64,000 nucleotides of DNA from Exobasidium rhododendri (taxonomy: Eukaryota; Basidiomycota; Exobasidiomycetes; Exobasidiales; Exobasidiaceae), in assembly GCA_026210745.1 (NCBI GenBank), contig CP110632.1, positions 3,285,001 to 3,349,000 of the forward strand. The letters are read 5' to 3'. The notes under the pieces were generated by a model. That model was not told where the DNA came from. It worked only from the letters and a program-made list of their open reading frames with translations, and ran no database searches. A program made the position numbers and the translations under genes. Of the stretch, positions 31,540-43,202 are shown piece after piece (position 1 is the first letter of the stretch; the number at the start of each line of letters is the position of its first letter).

Positions 31540-34002
31540 ATGGATCCTTGGGCAGACTCCGCCGCCAGCTGGAGTCCTGAAGGCGCTATCGAGGCAACGT
31601 CAAGCGGTCCAGCGCAAAGCCCTTACAGAGGAGGTCCTGTTGATCCATGGGCCGAGCCCTCGTCGTCTTCCTCCACGATACCTGTCATTACATCTCAGAA
31701 AGATGAATTCCTTGCAGCACGAGGATTGCCGGAACAACATATAGCAGAGCCAGAATCAGGGGGGGATTTCGATCCTTGGGGTGGAAACACAGCTCCAATT
31801 GCTCCTCTGTCATCGGCGTACTCCGAAAGAGGTCATGACGCAGACGATGATGACAGAAACAGGATTGAAGAAAGCAATGCTACAAATTATTCTGAGCCAT
31901 CCGCAGAAACATCGGAATTACCGTCCCTCCCAACAGGTGAAGAAAGTTCTAGCATCACTACTCGCATAGGGACGGGAGGAGAAGAACAAAATCCGATCCC
32001 TGACGATGATGATCCTTGGGGCTCAGGAGCAGCTGCCAGGAGAATCAAAGCGCAGCACGAAGCGGAAATGGTGAGTAAAGACAAGCGATATCATCAGATG
32101 TATGCTGATGAAAATTCCTGCATTCTCTAGGCCGCTCAAAGGATGGAGATCTTACAGCTGCAAGAAGAAGCAAAGGGGAAGGAGTTTGATCTGGAGGGGA
32201 AGGAGGTGTTAAATGTAGCCAAGGATGATGGCAACGCTGCAGGTGAAAAGCAAGCAGAGGTGGAGGACCCAGCTGCCTCTAGTGCTCCTACTGCTACTAA
32301 TAATACAGGATGGAGATCGATATTCAACAGAGGTGCTGCAAAGTCTGGAGCTCCGGAGAAGGATGACAAGAAAGACGTCCCTAAGATAGACACAGACGTG
32401 ACGAGTAAGAATTCAGCCTCGCCGGTCTCTTCCAGTACAGCGGCAGCGCCAAGGCTGTGGCAGGCTCCTTCACTACTTGGAGGACACAATCGAGCAAGCT
32501 CTACGACTAGTCGCAGCAGTATCACTAACGATTCTGGGTCTACGGTAAGCTCAGCAAATCAAGGACCAGGGTGGGAAGTGACAACGAAGAAGCAGCAACC
32601 TACGGGCGGTGGCCTGATTCAAAGTCTGTTCGGCAACCCGAGCAGGACGTCCGGAGAAGTTGACAGAACAGCCGCTACGAATACACCCAAAGATGAGAGG
32701 AGGACTGGACTGAATCGATTTGGACGAGGATTCCAGGCTCCTCCCGTAGTTTCTGCTGCGGATGAAGAGGAAGAAGCTTACGAGACGGAAGAGACTGGCA
32801 TCGAATGGGAAGCAAGTGGAGCGTTTGATGACGCCCCAGTTCAAAAGGCTCGGACCGATTTCTTGTCAGACGACGCTGTACCGTCTCAAACAGAATCGAC
32901 AGTGGGAAGGCTGCTGGGAAAGTGGCGAGGTGGAAATGCGCAAAGCAAAGCAAAGCCCGAAGCTGTTTCCAAGGACGATCTTTCTTGGCTAGATGAAGTT
33001 GCACAGTCTACTACACAGTCAAGTGGGAGCCACAAGGCCGCAAATGACGATGACTGGATGGCCTTCTTGAATCAACAGCCTGCTACAAAGGATGCCACCT
33101 TGAATGCTTCGGCGAAGAATCAGTTCCAGAGCCATCAATTGGATCTGCACCGATCTAACTCGGAACGACATCGCATCTCTAGCACGGCCAAAGGTACACT
33201 CAGTGCTCCTGCACCACCACTTGCGCCTCCACCCACGCAAAGCAAAGTAAAAGCATTACTTGCGCCGTCACCTTTCACCTTCCGAGGACCTGGTCAAGGG
33301 GTAGCAAAAGGGCTAAAGGAATCTCGCTTGTTGTCTGGATCGAGCACTCAAGAAGCAGACAACTCGAATAACTTTGACGAATTTGAGCAGTTCTCGAGCA
33401 GTAATCTGAGTCCCAACCCGGATGATGCCTATCGCGATGAAGTGACGGAGAATAATGCGTCTCTTTTGAAGACTAGACTGCGGCCAGAGCAGACTCAACG
33501 CAACAACAGTTTCCTTCGAGGTCTTCAAAGCAAAGCCCGCAGGACCCAATATGACTACGACGAGGAGGAAGATACTGAAAGTCGAGATGACAGCTGGAGC
33601 GCTTTTCGAGATGAACCACATCAAAAGTCGTACGACAGTCCACCTTATCGGGACGTTCCACAGCACACGACTGTGCGGACTCATCAGCAGCCAAGTAGAC
33701 CTCTTCCGTCATCGTCAATTTCGGTGACTAGCTCACATAGTGAAAGAAGTCGTACTAGTCCCTCTTCGCACGGTTTGGCTGCCTCCTACTCACTGCCTCC
33801 TGCACCTCTACTTCAACGGCCTCAATCGACGCCAAACACTGGCCATCTACCCCCACCTCCTGGAATCTCTCACTCCACCCCTGCCACAATCACTCCGACT
33901 CCCTCATCCGGACCACCCGCCCTTCAATCAAGCATGCCAAAGAAACTAAGCCAAGGGAAGATTTTGACGAACGATGACTTAAGCTTTTTTGAGAGCTTAT
34001 AG
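31540..34002 (+). CDS. Putative endocytic/adaptor accessory protein with DPW and WxxF motifs
   Basis: Exons 31540-32070 and 32131-34002 join to 800 residues. No globular domain is recognisable. What stands out is the spacing of short motifs known to bind clathrin-adaptor ear domains. DPW occurs at residues 2-4, 35-37, 78-80 and 158-160. Acidic WxxF occurs in DDDWMAFLNQ (about 486) and DDSWSAFRDE (about 666). There is also NNFDEFEQF and a C-terminal acidic tail ending NDDLSFFESL. A short charged helix (AAQRMEILQLQEEAKGKEFD) follows the first splice junction, and a Pro-rich segment (APAPPLAPPPTQ type) could bind SH3 domains. Epsin, NECAP-binding proteins and aftiphilin use such motifs, but there is no ENTH domain here. 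The function is inference from motif density. Confidence 0.65.
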
Positions 34003-34355
34003 CAGATGCCACATGTACTTTCTAATATCCTCTCAGCATATCTCCATAATGTCACAGTCCTCCTCCTTCGCAATGGCCTGGAGCGCAATGAGTCCTAGAA
34101 TCCTTGTCATATTCCACTACTGGAAAACGCAGAGGGCCCGTGTGTGGGAATGCACGCTAAGTGACAGGGAAGTGATGGAGTAGGGAGTCTTATTTTTAGG
34201 GTGTGCGCCTGCTTTTTGTTTGGGCGCGACGCTCCTTCCTCAGCAGGCCTCACGCTTTTCTTTCCAACCTGTACCATAGTCAAGAGAAGCATTCAAGGCG
34301 CTTATAAGATCAGTCCATCCAAACGCCCGTCCTCTCCTTATGGATACTGCGGGCC
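34003..34355. other. Intergenic region upstream of the coiled-coil membrane protein
   Basis: About 350 bases holding the 3' flank of one gene and the promoter of the next, both on the plus strand. Nothing else could be supported. Confidence 0.5.
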
Positions 34356-37300
34356 ATGGGAAAGATCGATGTATCACCCGAAAAGAACAGGATGCTGGAG
34401 ATTAGCATGACGCCATCTACTTCACATGGGCGACCTTTGAGCGTCATCGAAAGCATTGCAAGCGCAGACGAGTATGATGTACGGGTGAGTTGCACATGAG
34501 CGGCAGATGGAGACATCCATTAGGCTGACCCATCGTCCGCACAAAGTCCTTGGCGAGCGACGAGGACCACACGGCTGCCCCCTCACATGCTACTATGACT
34601 TCATCGAAGTCGCAGGAACAGCTCAAAACGCAGATCGACGAATTACTCAAGATCAGACGCACTCTTGCACCTCGCTCACTATTCGACCTGCCACCTGGGT
34701 CACTGCAACGAGAGGAGTACAATTCTATACCTCTGAAAGATCTACCAGACTTGCTCGCAAAGTATGAAAGGGAAAAAGGTGAAGCACTGTTGAACGAAGA
34801 AGCCAGGCCTGTCCTACTAAGCTACGTAGAATCAAGTCCAGATCTGGTCTTGGAGCCGGATGCTTTACACGAAATGATCATGATGCTGAACCAGGCGCGA
34901 AACGAATTGATAGGCGACCTCGCCGAAGAATCTATGCAAGTCAAGGGCGAAGAAGAGGTGTGGAAGAAAGTGGAAAAGCGTCGTGAACCATATGCTTCTG
35001 CGTCGGATTCAGACATGAGCAATACAACAGAAGATGATGAAGAAAGCCAGCATTCGGATGAGTCTCAGAGACCTTCTGCTCTTACAAGGCACCGTTTCGA
35101 TCTTCCCCGATCACAAAGCGAGAGAGTCATTCAAAGCAAAGAGGCAAGCAAATCGTATGATACTGTGCAGCTGTACTCTCGTTTTAAGACCACATCAGAT
35201 CCTTCAGCACCTCCGCCACAAACTCGTCATGTCTCTACTTCCGACATCAAGGATAGACGAGAAAGAAGACGGAGTGGGGAGTCGAATGAAAAAGATGTTC
35301 TGCGAGGGAAAGGAAAGATCAGAGGGCCCCCCAGCTCGTGGACGCCTCGTCCAAGACCGCCAGCACTGATCAAGCGGGATCGTAATCGAGGATCTAGTGA
35401 CGTCGGCATCAATCAAAGCGAGACACACGTACGAGGGGAAGAAGGGGATCAAATGAGAAGTGATGTTTATGACGAAGATGATGCACCTGTGTCTTCTTCT
35501 GGCAGTTATCGAAGCGGTCTAGGACTGGGAACGTCAGCATCTACTCCACCAAATCGACCCCTTCGACAAAGACTTTCTTCTCAGCCGGAAATTCGCAGCA
35601 CGTTGGGCAAAGATGGGCATTCAAGGAGCTCATCTTCAGCTTCGGTTGGATTCAGCTTTCCTCGGGCCAAGTCAGCATTTAGCGAAGAACCTCACGAGAC
35701 AAATGGCGAGAGTTGGGACCACCTGTCAAGCGAGATGAATTCAAGCACATTACCAAAGAGTGCCAGCCTTGCTTCGATCCCTCGTAGCATTTCTAGTAGA
35801 GCTGCTAGTCCTGGCCTGGATGAGACCAGCTATCACACCTTTAGTGCTCTATCTCCCACCTTCAATAATGATTACTTTGGTGTTTCTCAATCTTCTCCTT
35901 CGGCTGACAAGAGCAGCAGAATAAGTCGAAAGAGCGGTGGTGCTGATCGAAGACGCAACAAAGATGGGGATGAAGGAGACGAAACTTTGACGATTCACAA
36001 CGATTCGGTTGTCATTCAGGCTCGACTGGACGCTCTGCATCGAACTTTGGTGGAGAAGGATCGCCAATATGATGCCGTACAACAGGAGCATGAAAGCTTT
36101 ATTGCCAAGCTACAAGAAGACTTGGAAGAGAATCGAACATTGATAAGCGTAAAGAAGAAAGAAGAGAAGGAGAGCAAAATCAGAGAAAATGGTCATATGG
36201 ACACGATTGCGAGCTTGGAAGCTGATTTGAACAAGTCGGAAAAGATGCTTCAATCTACAAAGGAGCACTTGATTAAGGCAAAAAGTGATTATGAAGATCA
36301 GGTTAGTGAGACCGAAAGACTTCGCACCAAGATGAGCGAGCTGCAGGAAGAGTTGCGAAGAGTTCTCGCCGAAGAAAAGCTTCAGATTGAAACGGCTCGA
36401 GCGTGGGATGTTGATCGAGAGAGGTACAGAAAGACGATCAGGGATCTTCGTGACAAAGTGGATGAAATTGAGGCAGAAACGGCAAGATTGGAGGAAAGAG
36501 AGAGAGAGATTCGAGTTCTCAAAGAGCAAATCGATAGGCTGGGCATAGAACTAGAAGAAATGCGTCGAGGGAGTAGCTTGCTTGGACCGCGTGGACGAGG
36601 AGGCAGCGAGGCAGACAACGGTACCATGTCCAAGAGATTGGGGGCCGAATTGGCCAGACAGACATACAACGACGACACCAACAAAGGCAGTGAAGAGGAA
36701 GAAGAAGCGAATTACAGCGAAATCGAAGAGGAGCAGAGTCACGACAAGACTGTGCAAGCCAGCCGCATCAAAGTCAGAAAGTCTCGTGGATCGAGGGGCG
36801 AGGAAAAGGCAGAAGACAGTACGATGACAATCTTTGCGCCACCCACGTACAACGAGGCAGCGCTAGAAAAGCAAGTGAGCAGCCGTTTACACCCTCTCTT
36901 CTCGGAACCCACAAACGTCGACGTGTGTGACGCGGCCTACCTCAGCGCAGCAAAGAAGACCGGCATCCGGTGTACAGTCCTTGAGGAGAGGCTCAAGCTG
37001 TGCGAACAATCTTTCACGAAGGATGAAGATGTCGTTCATGTAGTCAGTAGCAGCATTGTCGCTAGCGACACGCATCAAGCCGGCATAATATCCGACGGCC
37101 TTACAAGCCAACTACTCCAAGCGAAGGATCGCTGCGTACGCTTTTGCCTTCAAGTACTAGGTCCACCGACGTCCTTACCAGCCCAAGCCGGCTCTAGAGA
37201 GGTGGAGAAGAGGCACGCCATGCGCTCATACCATCCTGAAATGACTCAGATATGTGCTCTTGTCGTGGCTATCAGCGCGGTCTGGTACATGTGGTCATGT

Positions 37301-37480
37301 ATCGCTCCGATGTTTCATGGGCATGGCTCCAGTGAGATTGTGTCCGATTGGGAGGTCAGCAATGCCCTGGAGTCCTACAAATACCGCATTCACACTTCAG
37401 ACTATTACTACGATCAAGGCAATCCACGTTTCTGGAGCCTCTGGCGAGGATCCGCGTCGCTCGGTCGTGTGCCCACATAG
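34356..37480 (+). CDS. Large coiled-coil protein with a C-terminal membrane anchor, unknown function (1020 aa)
   Basis: Exons 34356-34484 and 34547-37480 join in phase. The start at 34356 has a strong context (GGCCATGGG) and gives MGKIDVSPEKNRMLEISM; alternative in-frame ATGs lie at residues 13 and 18. The order is: a helical N-terminal domain (about 60-170: SLFDLPPGSLQREEYNSIPL, then LHEMIMMLNQARNELIGDLA), a long disordered Ser/Arg region, a coiled coil (about 530-720), an acidic patch, a compact region (APPTYNEAALEKQVSSRLHP, then LEERLKLCEQSFTKDEDVVH), and one transmembrane helix (about 945-968: ICALVVAISAVWYMWSCIAP) with about 50 residues beyond. This resembles a tail-anchored organelle or nuclear-envelope tether, but I do not recognise the family. 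Confidence 0.72.
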
Positions 37481-37599
37481 AGCATCCGCCAGTGTATGTA
37501 CACAGGAGCCATCCATCATCATCATCACAAGCTCGAATTGCCTCCTTTCATCCATTACTGTACACTACTGCTTTACATCTGTAACATCATCCACCCATT

Positions 37600-38096
37600 T
37601 CATATGCCTACGCCGAGCGAATTTGGTCCTTTCCTGCTCCCTGTCTCTTCTCTTTTGACCGCCTCGGTGCACATGTGAAGGTTACGAAGAGCTGGCGTGC
37701 ACCTTGCGGTGATCTGTTCATCGTTGTCGTGTTCACCTTGTTTAAGGCAAAGATCGTAAGCCTGTAATTGGGTCTGACATCGCCTCTTTACCGTAGACAG
37801 AAGGGGGACTGATTCTGCTGCACACACGCTGAGATCCCGTCTGTACGTTTCGCACACTCCATGATTGCTTTGGTTGGCCAAGATGCAGCGTTGAAAGTCG
37901 TCTGAATTCATTGAAGGTGTAGAAGAAGCAAGGGATAAGAAGAAGAAAAAGAAGAAGAAGAAGGAGAGGGATCAGGTCAGCCGAGCACGCCCGTGGTTCC
38001 TACTTGCCATTGGAAAAGGAAAAGTGGGCTGGAAACAGTCGACTCACTCAGCTGTCGAGCACAATGCTTTGCAACGAGCTCGATGGTGTCCTCCAT
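37600..38096 (-). CDS. MIX14: Twin-Cx9C (CHCH) protein, CHCHD5/MIX14-like
   Basis: Exons 38096-38048 and 37901-37600 join to 116 residues. The 49-nt first exon supplies the first cysteine, so that four C-x9-C pairs appear in order: CARQLNDFQRC, CETYRRDLSVC, CQTQLQAYDLC and CTPALRNLHMC. Two CHCH hairpins of this kind, in a protein of about 110-120 residues, are the layout of CHCHD5/Mix14. These are imported into the mitochondrial intermembrane space by the Mia40 disulfide relay. The role in that compartment is poorly defined. There is no cleavable presequence, as expected for Mia40 substrates. It is divergent from PRO3 (221 nt between starts) and convergent with the coiled-coil gene (119 nt). 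Confidence 0.88.
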
Positions 38097-38317
38097 GCTG
38101 GGTATTGTGACTGGCTGAAGGTGTCCAACAGTGGTGAAATATGCAAAGGTGAAGTGAGGGAAGCCTTAAGAGAAAAGCGCGGAACACGGAACAACTCTTC
38201 TAAATATTCCCTATATTAAGAGACACACGGAGGAGAGAAAAAAGGCTGTCAAGATAAAAGCACTTACACCTTTGGACGGAGGAAAGACGGATCTCTAGCG
38301 ACCAGTAAAATCACACC

Positions 38318-39641
38318 ATGTCATCGCCGTCTTCCTCACACAGCCACTCTCCACACACTTCATCGCAGCAGCAGAGTCATGGGTATACGCTTGCTATCGT
38401 TGGCTGTGGTACTATGGGAGTAGCGGTACTGTCGGGTGTACTTGATAGCAAAAAGGCAAGTGAAGCCAAACGAGCCGCTTCTCAGGCTCTTTCCTCCTCT
38501 TCTTCGACTTCTGCCAATGGCATCAACAATGATCTGTCCGCTTCGATTGCTTCGCTATTGGAAGTTGACCATGACGAAAAGAAAGGTGCTGAAGGAGGAG
38601 GAGCTTCGTCTGAACAACGAGCTATGCAGTTACCGGATCACTTCATTGCCTGCGTCTCTAGGAACGAATCGGCAAAGAGACTCAAGAAGACCTTTCAAGA
38701 GTACTCAAAACAGGTGGAAGTATACGCGAGTGAGAACCTAAATGCGATAAAGAGAGCAGACGTCGTGATCCTGGCTTGCAAGCCACAGATGGTGAAGGAT
38801 GTGCTACAAGAAGAAGGAATTAAGGATGCATTGCGCGGTAAGCTGGTCTGCAGTATCTGCGCCGGTCTGAAAATTAAGAGCATTCAACAGTGGCTCCACG
38901 AAGACAGCACAGTCGTGAGAGCCATGCCAAACACCCCTGCAAAGGTAAGTCCCCTCTCCATACAGATAATATCCCCGTTCACTGACTGACTTCGTCTTCT
39001 TCTTCTTATTCTTCTTCCCTTCTTCTCACTTCAATATTTTTAGATTCGAGAAGGAATGACGATCCTCACTCCCCTTCCTCACAACGACGCTACATCGAAT
39101 CAATCTCGCAGCCGACTGATTGCCATCTTCTCGGCTGTTGGGAAGTGCAGAGTCTTGGACGAGAAGCACTTTGATGTTGCGACAGCGTTGGCAGGCAGCG
39201 GGCCTGCATTCGCGTGTGTGTTCCTAGAAGCGATGGCTGATGGTGCCGTTATGATGGGAATGCCAAGAAAGGAGGCTCTAGAACTGGCGGCTCAGAGTGA
39301 GTCGAGGCGTTGAATAGACAGCTGAGTGACAGAGTATTAGCTGAAGTCTGACACTTTTCACTCGAAGCTATGCAAGGTGCTGCGAGGATGGTAATTCAAT
39401 CGGGAATGCACCCAGCTGCCATCAAAGACAGCGTCACGAGTGAGTTTGGATTGCAAGCATTCAGGCTTCAGAAGAGGAAAGCGGACTAACACTCTGACTA
39501 TTCACCATCTTCCATCAAAAAGCCCCGGGAGGCTGCACGATAGCTGGTCTACTGACCTTAGAAGACGGTCGACTCAGATCGACAGTTGCTCGAACGATTC
39601 AAGCCGCTGCTGAGCACGCCAGTGGCTTGGGCAAGCAGTAG
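38318..39641 (+). CDS. PRO3: Pyrroline-5-carboxylate reductase
   Basis: Exons 38318-38944, 39044-39296, 39368-39439 and 39523-39641 join to 356 residues. The enzyme reduces pyrroline-5-carboxylate to proline with NAD(P)H. The Rossmann start TLAIVGCGTMGVAVLSGVLD is clear, followed by ADVVILACKPQMVKDVL, VVRAMPNTPAKIREGMTIL, ATALAGSGPAFACVFLEAMA, DGAVMMGMPRKEALELAAQT and TPGGCTIAGLLTLEDGRLRS. The last of these is the P5CR signature around a conserved Pro-Gly-Gly. A low-complexity insert of about 65 residues (Ser/Ala/Glu-rich) separates the first helix from the second strand of the nucleotide fold. The protein is therefore longer than bacterial forms of about 270 residues. Each junction restores a conserved residue. 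Confidence 0.95.
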
Positions 39642-40159
39642 AATACGATGCCAGCTTTGATCTTCTTCATAGCACAATGTAGACTTGATTTGTACTTGAT
39701 TGATTGAATTTCACTTGCTTGAAACATGCCTCGAGCGTCAGAGTGCCATTATGAGAGGAAAAAGACAAGAAGTAGAAAAGTAGAAAGAACAAGGGGGGGA
39801 AAAAAGGGAGTATTGAGGAAATGGAGGAAAGAAGGGGTAAAATTTATTTGAAGATGAGTTGAAACATTACTGGAAGGAACATCGTAGAAAAGGAAAGAGG
39901 GCTTCCTTTTAGATCCCTGCTCTCTAGATGACTTCCGACAAGCATGTGCATGAAAGAGGTAGATGATGCCTGCACGAGATGGCCAAGGTGAGCACAATTG
40001 ACTTGCAAATGGACCTTGATGTAGCCGGATAAAAGGGGCAAGGGGACATACAGCCTGTCATAAAGAACCCACCACTTCTGACCAGACAATCTTCTCTCGC
40101 ACTCCAAAATCTATTCCAGCTCGCTCCGACTCATGCTCTTGTCCCATCTCAGCACCATC
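39642..40159. other. Convergent 3' flank of PRO3 and GSK3
   Basis: About 520 bases between two stop codons. It includes a G/A-rich purine stretch (39755-39840). No coding or RNA feature was found. Confidence 0.5.
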
Positions 40160-41841
40160 TCAATCCAGTGTGACTCGCAGTGACTCTAGTGGGATAGGTG
40201 TGAAGTTGTGAACGTCAATGCCCCGTGATAGCAATTCTGCCTCTGCATGCTTCGGGACCAGTCGATGGATCAGGTCAGGTCGAATAGAGAGTTCTGTGAA
40301 GGAGAGTAAAACGTCTTAGCTGCAACGTTCCGCGCCAATACTACAACACACCACGCGCTTCACCGACTCACCTTCCTTTGTCCAATTGAACAGCAGTGGC
40401 ATCTCCCTTCCATTGGGCATGTGCATGTCTCCCGTCCTGAGCTCGTCGAAAAAGGGGTGACATAACGCTTCAATGGCGGTCAGTCGTGCAGTAGGAGTGT
40501 ACTCGAGCAGTCGTCCAATAAGGTCAATCGCATCAGAGGGTGTCCTGGGTCGGAATACTTTTGTGAAAGGATGAGGTCGAATTTGAGGGAATTTATGCTC
40601 CATGTAATTTGGATTCATCGTCTTGATTTGCTCTCTAGTCGGCGTGCCCAGAACCTTGATGATTTCCACCAATTGATCGATACCGCTCTCACCAGGGAAC
40701 AATGGTTGACCTTGCATCAGTTCTGCCATGACACAGCCGGTAGACCAGATGTCTGCAAATGTGGAAGAAAGAGGGGTTTGGGAAGAAGGAGAGGAATGAG
40801 AAGATGGGGAGGAGTGAGCGATCGGACTCCAGCGTGCGGCCCACTGCTTTCCCTTTACTCACCAATGTACGTCGTGTAGTTGGTCGCTCCAAAGATAAGT
40901 TCAGGTGCCCGATAATACCTTGAGCAAATGTAACTGACGTTTGGCTCTCCTTGAATGAGAATCTTTGCCGATCCAAAATCACAAAGTTTGAGAATGCCAG
41001 TCGTTGGGTTCAGTAACAGATTTTGTGGCTTGATATCTCGGTGACAGATTCCAATGCTGTGAATGTAGGCAAGACTGCGCAGCAATTGGTACATGTACAG
41101 CTTGATGAGCAACATCGGCATCGTTTGCTTTAGCTTGGCATAGTGTCGCGATGCTCGGTAAACGGTCTCTGGGACGTATTCCAGGACGAGATTAAGGTAC
41201 ACTTCATCTTTCTGTAGAGCCACGACTTCATCAGTCGATCGCTCTGTTGGCTCAAAATTTTACCGGGTACTCACCCTATCTCCATTGGAGTAGAAGAATG
41301 CCCTCAAGTCTACCACATTGGGATGTGCCACGATTCGCATGATTTGGAGTTCACGATTCTGCGACGGTAAAGGTCAAACTTAGTCAACGTCCAACTTCCT
41401 TCTTTTACCACACACGTCCTCTACACCCCCACCGAAGACTCACCTTGAATCGCTTGTCTTGCAGGACTTTCTTGATGGCAACATCCTCCTGATTCTCTTT
41501 CGGTGCTTCACTGGCTGCTCCACCGTCTTGACTGGAACCTGCTCCTTCTACCAAATTTCCATTTCCTCCACTAATCAATCGTGCTTGAAATACTACACCA
41601 AACGATCCATTGCCCACCACCTTGCAGTTTGTATAGCTGAGCTCCCTCGCATCCCCACTCTTGCCATCAGAGGCAGTGACCCTTATAACTTTAAGCGGAT
41701 CATCCATTGCTGTGTAAAGCGATATAGGTAAAACAATCAACTCGAAATTAGTGTCAGGAATCGTCGCAACGCCGAGAAATCGATCTTCTTCCTTTATTGA
41801 GCACCATAATACTCACGTACGAATCCGTTACTCCTGGACAT
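40160..41841 (-). CDS. GSK3: Glycogen synthase kinase 3 homolog
   Basis: Six exons (41841-41817, 41709-41444, 41358-41275, 41211-40863, 40752-40372, 40293-40160) join to 412 residues. The kinase begins [15 protein letters not shown] and has [42 protein letters not shown] and the activation-loop segment [14 protein letters not shown] with its conserved tyrosine. It then has the GSK3 features [38 protein letters not shown] and [17 protein letters not shown]. An insert of about 25 residues ([20 protein letters not shown] region) lengthens the loop before the catalytic lysine. The 25-nt first exon joins in frame to the exon whose own ATG (41707) would be an alternative start. GSK3 acts in glycogen, stress and cell-polarity signalling. 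Identity is secure. Confidence 0.95.
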
Positions 41842-43202
41842 CGAATGTTTCACTTTTAAGGACGGACTTAGATGCAACGTTTATGCCTGTAATTATAGAC
41901 GACTATAAGAGCTCCTTTGATGGTGGAAGCAAATCAATCGAGACGGACGGAATGAAGCAGTGCTCGAGAATGTTGCCTTCGTAATGTTTCGTGTCCCTGT
42001 CGGAGCAAGAGACGTACAGAAAGCTGCGGAGGTCGTACTATTGTATTGCGTCGGAAGAGAGAAGGCCAGATCTGAAGATCTACTTCGGTGAAAGCGCTCT
42101 TGAAATCGTGGAACTTGATGGTTACGTAGCAGTAGCAGCAAGTGCGCTCTTCTTCTTATTCCTGTCCTCTTCTACAGATTATTTTTCCCCCAATTACCAA
42201 AAGGTGAACGAGCTAGTCGAAAACACTGGTTGTGTGACGGCTGATGTGTGGTTCGTGCGTGTCACTTTCGATCGACACTTGAGTGTTTGAGCCTTTATAA
42301 CCGCTGCGATGAGAAGATTAATTTCCCACCTCAGTTACGTCGTGAGAATAAGAAGCTCAAGAAAGGAGGATACTGGAGATCTGGAGTTTGATACTCGGTC
42401 TTGATCAAGTGCTGGAATGTCCCTTCCGAACTGTAGCGAGGGGTGAAAAGGAGAAAGCAGAATTGAAGGTGCCAGGCGCGCGCGATCTTGCGATTGAGGC
42501 AAGGAAAAGCGCCTTTCCGCTTAGGTTTCTGTCCTGGTCCAAGCAGGTGTAATTAAATTGCTTGTAATCACTTTGAATTGCCACGTGGAAGATACCTGGT
42601 GCTCCACTTTCGACTACAAAGGACAGTTCATCAAGGAAAATCGGTAAATGGTATTGCATCTCTATACTGTCGAAGCCACGAATTGTTAATAGACCGAGAA
42701 ATGTGGGTCCAATGTGTTTTTAAAATTTCGAGTGGGGGTGACGCGACAAGAGAAGACGACTGGGCTGCATTCGAGATCTTTGCTTAGTGGTATTGAGTGA
42801 CGTGTAGACATTCAATCCTATGTGCCGTCGTCCCCACTCCCCTCGTCCGTTGAAGCGTGGACTACGGAGGCGAAGCGGTGCGAGTGAAATTTAGATTGAA
42901 TTTAGAGTTGACGAATGACTAGCAGACAAAAAGAAGAGTGTGGGAGTGAGAGTGGAAAAGAAGAGAGATGTTCTCAAAGCAACTATTGGAAAGGAAAGAG
43001 CTTCCCTTAGGGGAGGATTAGGCGCGGGAGACAATGAAAGAGGAGGAGGTAATAGACCGCAAAGGAGAGGTTTGAGAGATTAAATGGTAGGCAGGCAATT
43101 ACTACAAGAGGAAGGAGGAGCAAGCACTTAGATGTGGGTGTCTGCGAGTAAGACCAATTGTGCGTCTTGTAGGTGAAGAGTCCTCGCCAAAGTCGATGTC
43201 CC
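41842..43202. other. Intergenic region between GSK3 and SMI1
   Basis: About 1.36 kb holding the GSK3 promoter and the SMI1 3' flank. A 99-codon open frame on the plus strand (41991-42290) has no ATG at its start and no recognisable homology. No RNA gene was seen. Confidence 0.5.

Noticed and set aside
37482-37678. Short plus-strand frames after the coiled-coil membrane gene
   Set aside because: They lie in the 3' flank and overlap the CHCHD5-like gene on the other strand; no homology.
41991-42290. 99-codon plus-strand frame between GSK3 and SMI1
   Set aside because: No ATG at the start, no homology, and it covers the GSK3 promoter side.
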